A stretch of 64,000 nucleotides of DNA from Flavobacterium reichenbachii (GTDB taxonomy: Bacteria; Bacteroidota; Bacteroidia; Flavobacteriales; Flavobacteriaceae): the NCBI RefSeq assembly GCF_002217435.1, contig NZ_MUHF01000023.1:39550-103549 (forward strand), in the 5' to 3' direction. This document shows, one piece after another, positions 26,378-35,060 of this stretch (position 1 is its first letter; each line of letters starts with the position of its first letter). A program made the position numbers and the translations under genes. The notes under the pieces are model-generated. The model saw only the letters and a list, made by a program, of their open reading frames with translations. It was not told where the DNA came from and made no database searches.

Positions 26378-26572
26378 TTAATCTATCCGCTTTATTTCGT
26401 TCTTCTCTTCTCAGTTTTTTCTCTTCTTCTGCTGATGAGATTTTTGTGCTAGCAGTACCAAATTTTATTGTTTTAAAATCTTTTTTCAAAGTCATATCAG
26501 CTATATTGCTCTCTATAAGATTAGGTGAGCAAAAAATAACACAAACGTTATGATGTAGATATAAATTTCCAT
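26370..26572 (-). pseudogene. Small membrane-protein gene with one-base frameshift (67-aa protein if restored)
   Basis: ATG at 26572 reads MEIYIYIITFVLFFAHLIL, then stops. One extra T in the T6 run (plus-strand A6 at 26531-26536) joins it to a frame continuing NIADMTLKKDFKTIKFG...RREERNKADRLNE, giving an N-terminal transmembrane helix and a charged 45-residue tail. The 203-bp length is one base short of 68 codons. Its end overlaps the next small gene. Either a decayed gene, a homopolymer sequencing error, or slippage-based expression. Confidence 0.45.
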
Positions 26573-26670
26573 GTTCAATTAGTTAGCTTCCATAAAAATA
26601 AGTAAAACTAATTGAAAATAAAACAAGTCTTTTTTACAGTACTTTTAAAAAATGTTCGTCGATTAAAACG

Positions 26671-26704
26671 AAAAAAGCCTCTACAATGCTGTAAAGGCTT
26701 TTTG
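26671..26704 (-). terminator. Terminator downstream of the tRNA
   Basis: AAAAAAGCCT (26671-26680) and AGGCTTTTTG (about 26695-26704) plus inner TACA/TGTA pairs form a hairpin with an A-run that becomes a T-tract on the minus strand, directly 3' of the tRNA. Confidence 0.75.
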
Positions 26705-26715
26705 TTCTAAAATTG

Positions 26716-26789
26716 TGGTCCCACCTGGGCTCGAACCAGGGACCACCTGATTATGAGTCAGGTGCTCTAACCAGCTGAGCTATAGGACC
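26716..26789 (-). tRNA. tRNA with CAU anticodon (Met or Ile2)
   Basis: The 74-nt cloverleaf is complete: acceptor GGTCCTA paired with its 3' arm, D-arm AGCTCAGCTGGTTAGAGC, anticodon stem-loop CCTGACTCATAATCAGG, and T-arm ending GGTTCGAGCC. The anticodon CAT is at 26753-26755. The CTCATAA loop fits both elongator tRNA-Met and the lysidine-modified tRNA-Ile2, and I cannot separate them by eye. CCA is not encoded. Confidence 0.9.
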
Positions 26790-26935
26790 GGTTTAGAGGA
26801 TGCAATATTACTACTATTTTTGATTTACACCAAATATTTTAATACTTGATTTGCATTTAATTTCAATTCAATCCCTTTGTTTTAAGAATAAGATTGATTT
26901 TCAAGCTCTTATTTAAAATAAAAAAATGATCTTTT

Positions 26936-27340
26936 TTATCTTATTTCCTGACAAAGCTCAACCAAAACTCCATTTGTATTCTTTGGATGCAGAAAAACAA
27001 CTAATTTATTATCCGCTCCTTTCTTCGGAATGTCGTTAATCAATACAAATCCTTCACTTTTTAGACGTTCTATCTCAGCTTGAATATCTTCAACATCAAA
27101 AGCAATGTGATGAATTCCTTCTCCTTTTTTTTCTAGAAATTTCGCAATAGGACTTTCAGGATTTGTTGCCGTTAGAAGTTCGATTTTATTTACACCCGTC
27201 TGAAAAAATGAAGTCAGCACACCTTCGCTTTCTACAGATTCCATTTTGCATGAGGGCACACCAAGCAGTTTTTCAAACAATACATTGGCGTCATCCATAT
27301 TTTTTACTGCAATTCCGATATGTTCTATTTTGTTTACCAT
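26936..27340 (-). CDS. mce: Methylmalonyl-CoA epimerase
   Basis: A 134-aa vicinal-oxygen-chelate enzyme that interconverts (R)- and (S)-methylmalonyl-CoA in propionate/succinate metabolism. It begins NKIEHIGIAVKNMDDA with the first metal His, and shows KGEGIHHIAFDVEDI and NTNGVLVELCQE with the remaining His/Glu ligands. Length is standard. It follows the 773-aa lipoprotein-like gene by 31 bp, but the functional link is not obvious. Confidence 0.94.
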   Translation of the reverse strand: MVNKIEHIGIAVKNMDDANVLFEKLLGVPSCKMESVESEGVLTSFFQTGVNKIELLTATNPESPIAKFLEKKGEGIHHIAFDVEDIQAEIERLKSEGFVLINDIPKKGADNKLVVFLHPKNTNGVLVELCQEIR

Positions 27341-27371
27341 TTCATTTACTTTTTCAAAAACAAAATTTAAG

Positions 27372-29693
27372 TTACTTATTTATATAGGTATTAAAATAAC
27401 CGCATTCAGCAATAACATCCTGATAATATTTGGTGTCCGAATACTCTTTTTTCAGAGCTTTAAAACCTTCCCAGGCAATAAAATCAATTTGATCATCCTT
27501 TCTCTCCCACCAGCTCACATTTTTGTATGTGGTATTATAAAAGTCGTTTCGATCGCATTTGGCCATCATGTAGAGACACTTTGCTTTTTGCTCTTTTGTG
27601 GTTGCCGCATCAAAAGCTTTCTTGTAATACATCTTTGCAATGTCGCAAGAATAAGTTCCCGCATTATCAGTTGGGATACTGATTTCATAAAACGTTCTTC
27701 CGTTACCAAAATAAGTAATATTATAAAATGCATTTCCGAGAAGTAAACTATTGGTATAAACATCCTCTTTTTGAGCCACTTTATCCTGCATGGATTTTAT
27801 AGTCGTTAAAAAATCCATTTGAGTATATTTCTTTTTCTGATAAGCTGCATGATCACAATCGTGGCAGTCTTTTATCCCTCCGTTAAACGGATTTCCTAAA
27901 AAAGTATAATATTGCACCGAATCGGTTTGCTGCAGAAAAGCAATCGCTTCAGGAATTTTATTTTTGTAAGTCGCCTGAACAGCTTGGAAATTATTAATAT
28001 CCTTCAGCTTCAAATGATAAATTCCTGCTCCAATTTTCTCTATTTCAGTTTTATTAGACTTGGTCAAAAAGGCTTTCATGTCTAACAAATCTTTTTCGTT
28101 ATCATAAAAACTACTTTGATAATTCCAATAATCATAACGTGAAGCTCCAAAAAGCTCAGACATTACCGGATTCCCTTTTGCTTTATAAAGTACTGCCAAA
28201 TAGTTTTTACTCCATTGCGCAGCATTCTGATAACGAAATTCGTTTCCTTTATAGTTCGTTGGAAGCTCTTGATAAAGCCAATTTAAATCGGCCAGGATTG
28301 TTTTTTCATTTTTATCGGTCAGTTTATCAATTTTACTGAGATTATTTATAAAGCGTAATAATCGCAATTGATATTCTGCCAATTGTGTTTTAGGAAGTGT
28401 TTTTGCTGCTTTATCAAAATTTTTATCTGCATTTGCATAATCACTTTTCAAAGTCTGAAGATATCCAAGAGCCAAATCCCACATATATGGCTTGTCTGTA
28501 TTTCCTGCAGCAGCAATTTTTGCTAATAAGTCAAAAGCGCTTTTATCCAGTTTAGATTCGTTTTCTGCTTTATTCTCTGCAATCGACTGCGGTTTCATCG
28601 GCAGATTTTCTCCTGCTTTCTGCTGAAAAGAACTATTTATGTTCTCCTCCATTTTATTAACCAATCGGGTTAGCAGATAATTCAAATGCTCGCTTTTAGA
28701 ATCTAATTCGTAAATTTTTGCAATCGCTTGTTTTTCATCTTTATAAAATCCGTGAATGGCCCAAAGTGCTGCTTTTTCGTTATTATTCTTCGCCATTGCA
28801 AGCGATTTAGTCCAATCTGCTTCGCTCTTTGGTCGAAAACTGTAAGCGGTAACAATTCTCAATTCCGGACATTTATCAAAAACCTGCGCATACAAGTAAT
28901 TTGAAACTGCATATTTTTTCTGCTGATAATTTATTCCGGCCACATACGAGAGCGCACGATAATACAAGACATTTTTGGGAACTGTATTTTCTGTTTTATT
29001 AAAAAACAAGATTGCTTTCTGTTTCTCATTACTGTAAAAACGGGCTTTCATTGTTAGAAACCAATATCTGTTTTTTAAGAATGAATCTGCAGTCATATTA
29101 TACACATTTTCAATAGACTGAATCATTTTTACATCCTTAAAAGTTTTAGCTTTCACAGGTTCATAACTCCAGTAATCATCCCCAATAGAAACCGTTTCTA
29201 TTTTTTGTGCCAAATACAGAAACTCAATAAAACTCTTAATTTTATCTTCTTTCAAATTAATTTTCTTACCCCATTTTAGAGAACTTTTATTGTCTTTTTT
29301 GGTTTTAAAAAAAACATGAAGCTGTTCTATCTCTGCTTTATTGGGAGACGGTTTTTTTGTTCCTTCATAATAAACCGGCTTTTCATCTCCAATCAAGAAG
29401 TAGTTTACCGTCGTCGTATCTGCTTTCCCTTTTAGATAAGCAGCCCAATCAGATTTTATATTATCGTTAAAACGAGAATTGTGCTGGGTATCAAAACCAA
29501 TTCCGTAAAAAATACCGCCTGATAAAAAAAGAGGCGCATACGACTTATCTGCAAAAGTTTCTGGCGTAAAATTAGAATTGTAACCAAAGTAATCCCAATC
29601 GTCTCCACCGCCGCAGGCATAAATTATTCCGTATACAAAAAGTAAAGAGGCACTAGAAACAAGAAATAACCTGCTCAAAAATATTCTTTTCAT
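27372..29693 (-). CDS. Large exported helical-repeat protein, Bacteroidota-specific
   Basis: A 773-aa protein without recognised function. The N-terminus is a lipoprotein-like signal (MKRIFLSRLFLVSSASLLFVYGIIYAC) with Cys27 in IIYAC, followed by GGGDDWDYFGYNSNFTPE. The body is alpha-helical with TPR-like hairpins (for example KAALWAIHGFYKDEKQAIAKI and DLALGYLQTLKSDYANADKNF). Near the C-terminus CHDCDHAAYQKK could bind metal, and AKCLYMMAKCDRNDF follows. It overlaps the upstream lipoprotein gene by 41 bp, so the two are probably a functional pair. Confidence 0.75.
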   Translation of the reverse strand: MKRIFLSRLFLVSSASLLFVYGIIYACGGGDDWDYFGYNSNFTPETFADKSYAPLFLSGGIFYGIGFDTQHNSRFNDNIKSDWAAYLKGKADTTTVNYFLIGDEKPVYYEGTKKPSPNKAEIEQLHVFFKTKKDNKSSLKWGKKINLKEDKIKSFIEFLYLAQKIETVSIGDDYWSYEPVKAKTFKDVKMIQSIENVYNMTADSFLKNRYWFLTMKARFYSNEKQKAILFFNKTENTVPKNVLYYRALSYVAGINYQQKKYAVSNYLYAQVFDKCPELRIVTAYSFRPKSEADWTKSLAMAKNNNEKAALWAIHGFYKDEKQAIAKIYELDSKSEHLNYLLTRLVNKMEENINSSFQQKAGENLPMKPQSIAENKAENESKLDKSAFDLLAKIAAAGNTDKPYMWDLALGYLQTLKSDYANADKNFDKAAKTLPKTQLAEYQLRLLRFINNLSKIDKLTDKNEKTILADLNWLYQELPTNYKGNEFRYQNAAQWSKNYLAVLYKAKGNPVMSELFGASRYDYWNYQSSFYDNEKDLLDMKAFLTKSNKTEIEKIGAGIYHLKLKDINNFQAVQATYKNKIPEAIAFLQQTDSVQYYTFLGNPFNGGIKDCHDCDHAAYQKKKYTQMDFLTTIKSMQDKVAQKEDVYTNSLLLGNAFYNITYFGNGRTFYEISIPTDNAGTYSCDIAKMYYKKAFDAATTKEQKAKCLYMMAKCDRNDFYNTTYKNVSWWERKDDQIDFIAWEGFKALKKEYSDTKYYQDVIAECGYFNTYINK

Positions 29694-30657
29694 AGTTTTT
29701 TAAATTGAATTCGTCTAAATCGTAAAATATAATTTCTTTTGGAGTTCGAGCCAGATTTTCATCAAGCTCTTTTGCTATTTGTTTTAAATCGTCTGCCGAA
29801 ACGGCTTCTATCTTCAGCAGGTCTTTTTCTTCATAAAAAATTCCGTTTTTATAATTGGAATGTTTTACCTTAAAAAACAAAGCACCTGCCTGCTCAAAGT
29901 TACTATCTTTTTTAAGTTCCGAAACATTCACTTTAGAACGAAGCCCTACCACTTTTTGATTTCTAATATGAACTCCCCAAGAAAAAATTGGCAGTGCAGC
30001 ATCAAGATTTAGGGGATATTTTTTGAGGCTTTTAAGATATTTTTCTGCAGCTTTCTGATCGTAAATAGAATTTGAAGAATCCGGAGCAATTGACCCCATA
30101 TTATAATACATTAAAACACCAGAATCTACATTTGGTATTTTTGTTTTTTTGAAATATTTTACCTGATGAAGTCTTATTGTGGCAGAAAGTTTTTTATGCG
30201 AAAGCTGTTTAAATCGTTCTATAAATTTAAGATAATTATCTCTGCTGTTTAAAGTCCAGTCGCAGTCAATTTGAATTTCCTGAACCGTAATTTTATTAAA
30301 TTCGTTGATTTGATTTACAAGACGAATTGATTTCTGAGCCAAAGCTTCAATATCTAAATTAGAATTCAACATTACTTTGTTCTGAACAAAAATAACAGGA
30401 ACAATGGTGAAATTATTTGCTTTTTCCTCAAAACGAATCGGACTAATGGGAATTGGGTCTTTGGTTTGCTCCTGTAAACCAATATCAAAATACCTAATAT
30501 ATAGCTTATTAACTTTGTTGACTTCTAAAATATTTTTTTCTGTTTGAGATAATTTAAAGATCGTTTTCCAGTAATAAAAAGCAATTACCGGCTGCTCATT
30601 TTTACTACAGGAAACCAATAAAAAAAAGACACAAACTAAAAGAAATCTCTTTAACAA
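29653..30657 (-). CDS. Lipoprotein with a TIM-barrel-like (DUF3142-like) domain, TTG start
   Basis: A 334-aa predicted lipoprotein. The TTG at 30657 is preferred because it opens a signal peptide (MLKRFLLVCVFFLLVSC, reading TTG as Met) with Cys in LLVSC; the upstream ATG at 30810 would add 51 hydrophobic residues. The mature part has VNKLYIRYFDI and EIQIDCDWTLNSRDNYLKFI, a strand-Asp-rich pattern like glycoside-hydrolase-type barrels with the DUF3142 layout, then DSGVLMYYNMGSI and LDAALPIFSWGV. Enzymatic activity is not shown. Its end overlaps the 773-aa helical-repeat gene by 41 bp. Confidence 0.65.
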   Translation of the reverse strand: MLKRFLLVCVFFLLVSCSKNEQPVIAFYYWKTIFKLSQTEKNILEVNKVNKLYIRYFDIGLQEQTKDPIPISPIRFEEKANNFTIVPVIFVQNKVMLNSNLDIEALAQKSIRLVNQINEFNKITVQEIQIDCDWTLNSRDNYLKFIERFKQLSHKKLSATIRLHQVKYFKKTKIPNVDSGVLMYYNMGSIAPDSSNSIYDQKAAEKYLKSLKKYPLNLDAALPIFSWGVHIRNQKVVGLRSKVNVSELKKDSNFEQAGALFFKVKHSNYKNGIFYEEKDLLKIEAVSADDLKQIAKELDENLARTPKEIIFYDLDEFNLKNYEKNIFEQVISCF

Positions 30658-30827
30658 AATGCAGAATATTAAATTTGAACTCAAAAGTAAGAAATTATAA
30701 CAAAAGCAGAGAATTCGTAAACTAAAAAAATAGCAGACACAAAAGGGATAAATCCTAATAAATGGATAAAATATTTCAATTAAAGCAAATATAATCGTTA
30801 TTTTGTGCAATCAAATTTAAAACCTAT

Positions 30828-32516
30828 ATGTTGAAAAACACACTTAAATATTTTTCATTTTTATTTGTATTATTAATGGTAAGCTGTGCAAAAAGAGGCA
30901 GTATCACTGGCGGATTAAAAGACACTATTCCTCCAGAGCTAATCTCTAGTACGCCTAAGAATTTCAGTACCAATTTTAAAGGAAACAAAGTTAATTTGGT
31001 CTTTAATGAATATATAAAATTAAAAAACATCAATAAACAGCTGATTATTTCTCCTCCGATGAAAGAAGAACCTCTAATTTCACCAACATCGGTAAGTAAA
31101 TTTATTACCATAGAAATCAGAGATACTTTACAGCCAAATACTACTTACAGTTTTAATTTTGGTCAAAGTATTGCAGATAATAACGAAGGAAATGCTTTAA
31201 ATCAATTCAAATACGTTTTTTCTACCGGCCCATATATTGACTCCCTTTCTCTAAACGGAAGAATAAAAGACGCGTACGAAAAAAACGTAGACAATTTTGT
31301 ATCGGTAATGCTTTATGATGTAAACGATAAGTTTAAGGATTCTGTTATCTACAAAGAGACTCCAAGATATATTACCAACACTTTGGACAGTATGAGGACT
31401 TTTAAATTTGAAAATTTAAAAGCCGGAAAATACCTGATGGTTGCTTTAAAAGACAAATCGTCTAATAATAAATTTAATCCGAAGGACGACAAAATTGGTT
31501 TTTTAAAGAACTATATCACGGTGCCAAATGATACGGTTTACGAAGTTGAATTATTTAAAGAAACTTTACCATTAAAGACCTTCAAACCTATACAAGCCTC
31601 TGGAAATAGGTTATTGCTTCCTTATGAAGGAAAACAGAATTTTAAAAATTCTAAACCTAAAATTACTTTAAGAAATGGCAGCGAAACCGTTGAAACTATT
31701 GTAACACAGTTTCCTAAAAAAGATTCCCTTCAAATTTGGTACAAACCCATAAAAGTTGATTCGCTTTCGCTGGAAGTGGATAAAGACAAGTATAATAAAA
31801 AGTTTACTGTTAAAATTAAAGATCAGAAGAAAGACACTTTAAATATAAAAGCAGTTCAAAGCGGAAGCATTAATTACAGAGATCGATTTACATTAGAAAC
31901 CGAAACACCGCTGGTTAAATTTGACAAGTCTAAAATTAGACTGATTAACAAAGATTCTGTCGCTGTAGATTTTACTACAGAATACGACGAATTTGACCAA
32001 AAATTGTATGTAGATTTTAAGAGAGAACCTTCTAATGCATATAAATTTACTTTTTTCCCCGGCGCTCTGACTGATTTTTACGAAAAGACAAATGATACTT
32101 TATCTTATAAATTAGCCACAAAAGAACTTTCTGACTACGGAAATTTAATCCTGAATCTAAAGAATGTAAAACGTTTCCCGATTATTGTTGAACTAACCAA
32201 TAAAAAAGGCGATAACGTTCTGGCCTCTGCTTATTCTGAAGGCGAAACAAGAATCGAATTTAACTTAGTTGTTCCGGAATTATTTACCATACGCGTAATT
32301 TATGATGATAATAAAAATAAATTATACGATACCGGAAGCTATCTGGAAAAACGATATGCAGAAGAAGTATATTATTATCAGCAGGCATATGATGTCCGTG
32401 CCAATTGGGATCGGGACGAAACTATCGATTTAAGCATACCTTTTAGTCCTGAAGTAGAGAAAAAACAGGATGAGAAAAAGAAAAAAGAGGCAGAGAAAAA
32501 ACGAAAAGCTTTCTAA
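30828..32516 (+). CDS. Lipoprotein with N-terminal Ig-like (SbsA/BigA type) domain
   Basis: A 562-aa predicted outer-membrane lipoprotein of a type common in Bacteroidota. Signal MKNTLKYFSFLFVLLMVSC-like with Cys in LMVSC, then a GSITGGLKDTIPPELISSTPKN segment typical of bacterial Ig-like proteins (residues 25-130). Further beta domains follow (FENLKAGKYLMVALKD resembles a Cna-B-like strand pair), ending in a highly charged Lys/Glu tail. It converges with the nitrilase gene, overlapping by 4 bp. Role unknown; probably an envelope structural or binding protein. Confidence 0.85.
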   Translation: MLKNTLKYFSFLFVLLMVSCAKRGSITGGLKDTIPPELISSTPKNFSTNFKGNKVNLVFNEYIKLKNINKQLIISPPMKEEPLISPTSVSKFITIEIRDTLQPNTTYSFNFGQSIADNNEGNALNQFKYVFSTGPYIDSLSLNGRIKDAYEKNVDNFVSVMLYDVNDKFKDSVIYKETPRYITNTLDSMRTFKFENLKAGKYLMVALKDKSSNNKFNPKDDKIGFLKNYITVPNDTVYEVELFKETLPLKTFKPIQASGNRLLLPYEGKQNFKNSKPKITLRNGSETVETIVTQFPKKDSLQIWYKPIKVDSLSLEVDKDKYNKKFTVKIKDQKKDTLNIKAVQSGSINYRDRFTLETETPLVKFDKSKIRLINKDSVAVDFTTEYDEFDQKLYVDFKREPSNAYKFTFFPGALTDFYEKTNDTLSYKLATKELSDYGNLILNLKNVKRFPIIVELTNKKGDNVLASAYSEGETRIEFNLVVPELFTIRVIYDDNKNKLYDTGSYLEKRYAEEVYYYQQAYDVRANWDRDETIDLSIPFSPEVEKKQDEKKKKEAEKKRKAF

Positions 32517-33280
32517 ATTTCAATTTCAAAGTGATCTCTATCGCTTAAAAAGTCGAGTTTTTTTCGAGTTTCCAACAATATATTTTTATCTAATTCGACC
32601 ACAAAGACAGCTTCTGTTTCTTGTGGTTCGAGGATAAAATTTCCTAAAAAATCAACAACCTGAGAATGTCCGATATGCTCATAATCATGTGCATCGAGAC
32701 CCACTCTATTTACTCCTGCAACATAACTCAAGTTCTCAATCGCTCTTGCCTTAAGTAAAGAATCCCAAGCATTTGTACGTACTTTTGGCCAATTTGCAAC
32801 ATACAAAAGTAAGTCGTAATTCTCGACATTTCTCGCAAAAACCGGAAATCTCAAATCATAACAAATCTGAAGACAGATCTTCCAGCCTTCATAGTCCACA
32901 ATTACTTTTTCCTTACCGCTGCTGTAAAATTGATCTTCTCCAGCCAGCGTAAACAAATGCCTTTTGTCGTAATATTTAATTTCGCCTGACGGAAAAACAA
33001 AAACCATCCGGTTATAGTATTGTCCATTTTCAACAATAATCAAACTTCCTGTAAGAGCACAATTTTTCTCCATTGCCATAGACTTCATCCAGGAAATAGT
33101 TTCGCCCTCCATCGTTTCTGCAACAGCCGGCGCATTCATAGTAAATCCGGTAGAAAACATTTCAGGAAGAACAATCAAATTAATATCAGAATCAATTTGT
33201 TTTATCTTAGTTTCAAAATTACTTCTGTTTTTAGAAATATCTTCCCAATGAAGATCCGATTGAATGAGTGCGATTTTCAT
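32513..33280 (-). CDS. Carbon-nitrogen hydrolase (nitrilase/omega-amidase family)
   Basis: A 255-aa cytoplasmic amidohydrolase. The catalytic triad of the nitrilase superfamily is present: Glu40 in IVLPEMFSTGF, Lys106 in YYDKRHLF, Cys140 in LQICYDLRFP. The pattern is closest to the omega-amidase (Nit2/YafV-like) branch, which hydrolyses alpha-keto-glutaramate/succinamate. It is 9 bp downstream of the DeoR-type regulator, so the two are likely one operon, but there is no sign that it is the regulator's target. Confidence 0.9.
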   Translation of the reverse strand: MKIALIQSDLHWEDISKNRSNFETKIKQIDSDINLIVLPEMFSTGFTMNAPAVAETMEGETISWMKSMAMEKNCALTGSLIIVENGQYYNRMVFVFPSGEIKYYDKRHLFTLAGEDQFYSSGKEKVIVDYEGWKICLQICYDLRFPVFARNVENYDLLLYVANWPKVRTNAWDSLLKARAIENLSYVAGVNRVGLDAHDYEHIGHSQVVDFLGNFILEPQETEAVFVVELDKNILLETRKKLDFLSDRDHFEIEI

Positions 33281-33289
33281 ATTTTAAAT

Positions 33290-34072
33290 TTAAATAATAA
33301 TCAAATCAGAATCCGATTTTTTATATACTTCCAGTTTTTTATGATCTGGATTTAATTCTGTAATAATATAATCAACCTCAGAAAGGCTCGCAATTTTCAT
33401 TTTCAGAACAGTATTGAGTTTTTCTGAAATCGTTAGAATCGCAGTTTTTCTAGAAGCCTGAATCATCGCTTTCTTTACCTGAACTGTTTCCCAGTCAGAA
33501 TCTGAATATCCTCCTTCGACATCCAGAGCATTAGTTCCAAAAACCAACAAATCGACTTTAATATTAGCCAGCTGATGAAATACTTCACCGCTAACACACA
33601 TTTGGCTGTATGATGAAATACTGCCTCCTATCATAATTGTTTTGATATTGGGTTTATCCAAAAGCTGTACTGCAGACAATGCTGTAATGGTAAAAACGGT
33701 AAGATTTAAATCGTTTGGAATTAAGCGAATAAATTCTCTAATGGTAGTTCCCCCATCAATTAACAAAACCATTCCGTCATGAAGAAGATTTATAGCTTTC
33801 TGAGCAATAATCTGCTTTGATTCTACCGCATAGGTTTGGTTCGATGACGAATAATGATAACCATTTGTCATTGCACCGCCTTTTACTTTAATCAAAAGAG
33901 ATTCAGATTCCAGCTCATTAATATCGCGTCTCACAGTATCTTCAGAAACTCCCAACTTAGCCGAAAGTGTTTCAAAACTCACACGCGTGTGCAGGTTTAT
34001 TTCTCTCAAAATGTGGTTCTTTCTATCTTCTTTACTATAATTTAATACTTCATTATCAGCATCCATACTCAA
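33290..34072 (-). CDS. DeoR/GlpR-family transcriptional regulator
   Basis: A 260-aa regulator. The N-terminal winged helix-turn-helix is VSFETLSAKLGVSEDTVRRDINELESESLLIKVKGGA (residues 31-67), the DeoR signature. The C-terminal sugar-phosphate-sensing domain has DGGTTIREFIRLI and KTAILTISEKLN, and includes the usual GTNALD region. Such proteins usually repress carbohydrate genes and respond to phosphorylated sugars; no sugar operon is beside it here. It starts with MSMDAD; a start two codons later is equally possible. Confidence 0.92.
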   Translation of the reverse strand: MSMDADNEVLNYSKEDRKNHILREINLHTRVSFETLSAKLGVSEDTVRRDINELESESLLIKVKGGAMTNGYHYSSSNQTYAVESKQIIAQKAINLLHDGMVLLIDGGTTIREFIRLIPNDLNLTVFTITALSAVQLLDKPNIKTIMIGGSISSYSQMCVSGEVFHQLANIKVDLLVFGTNALDVEGGYSDSDWETVQVKKAMIQASRKTAILTISEKLNTVLKMKIASLSEVDYIITELNPDHKKLEVYKKSDSDLIII

Positions 34073-34170
34073 TATAATTTAATTATAACAAATGTAAACA
34101 TTTCAAATAATATTACAGACTAACAAAACCAAACGGCATCAACAAAGCGCGGTTAAGGTATCTAAAAACA

Positions 34171-34199
34171 AAAAGCGCATTCAAATTGAATGCGCTTTT
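34171..34199 (-). terminator. Terminator of the sdhCAB operon
   Basis: A 14-bp stem (AAAAGCGCATTCAA at 34171-34184 with TTGAATGCGCTTTT) with almost no loop, ending 23 nt after the sdhB stop, with a minus-strand T-rich tail. Confidence 0.88.
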
Positions 34200-34221
34200 G
34201 TACTATATAAATTGAATTATA

Positions 34222-34968
34222 TTATCCTTTTAAACTTGCTGCTAAATACTCACGGTTCATACGTGCAATATTTTCAAGAGAAATTCCTTTAGGACACTCT
34301 ACTTCGCAGGCTCCAGTATTTGTACAGTTTCCAAAACCTTCTAAATCCATTTGGTGAACCATATTTAAAACACGGTCAGTTGCTTCAACTTTACCCTGAG
34401 GCAATAATGCATATTGAGAAACTTTTGCAGAAACAAATAACATTGCCGAAGAGTTTTTACAAGTTGCCACACAAGCTCCGCACCCAATACAAGCTGCAGC
34501 ATCAAAAGATTTATCTGCATCGTCTTTGTTAACCGGAATTGTATTAGCATCAATAGTATTTCCTGAAGTATTTACAGAAATAAATCCTCCTGCATGCTGA
34601 ATTCTGTCAAAAGAACTTCTGTCAACCACTAAATCTTTAATTACAGGAAAAGCTTTTGCTCTAAATGGTTCGATAAAAATTGTATCGCCATCTTTAAACA
34701 TACGCATGTGTAACTGACAAGTTGTTACTCCTCTGTCTGGTCCATGTGCTTCTCCGTTGATGAATAAAGAACACATTCCGCAGATTCCTTCACGGCAATC
34801 GTGGTCAAATGCAACTGGCTCTTCTCCTTTGTTGATTAATTGTTCGTTAAGAACATCAAGCATTTCAAGGAAAGACATGTCTGGTTCGATTCCATCAATA
34901 GGATATTCTACAATCCCTCCTTTATCTTGGGCGTTTTTCTGACGCCATATTTTTAATGTAAGTTTCAT
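34222..34968 (-). CDS. sdhB: Succinate dehydrogenase/fumarate reductase iron-sulfur subunit
   Basis: A 248-aa subunit carrying electrons from the flavoprotein to the quinone site. The [2Fe-2S] ligands are in CREGICGMCS plus TTCQLH. The [4Fe-4S] and [3Fe-4S] cysteines are CIGCGACVATC and CTNTGACEVECPKG. Third gene of the sdhC-sdhA-sdhB operon, 92 bp after sdhA, where the gap contains a small run of AAGTCGAAAGTCG direct repeats. Confidence 0.97.
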   Translation of the reverse strand: MKLTLKIWRQKNAQDKGGIVEYPIDGIEPDMSFLEMLDVLNEQLINKGEEPVAFDHDCREGICGMCSLFINGEAHGPDRGVTTCQLHMRMFKDGDTIFIEPFRAKAFPVIKDLVVDRSSFDRIQHAGGFISVNTSGNTIDANTIPVNKDDADKSFDAAACIGCGACVATCKNSSAMLFVSAKVSQYALLPQGKVEATDRVLNMVHQMDLEGFGNCTNTGACEVECPKGISLENIARMNREYLAASLKG

Positions 34969-35060
34969 ACTGTTTTAGTTTGAAGGTCATAAGTCGAAAG
35001 TCGAAAGTCGCTTGACATTTTAGCCATTAGACTTTAAGACTTTTGTCTTTTGACTAATTG

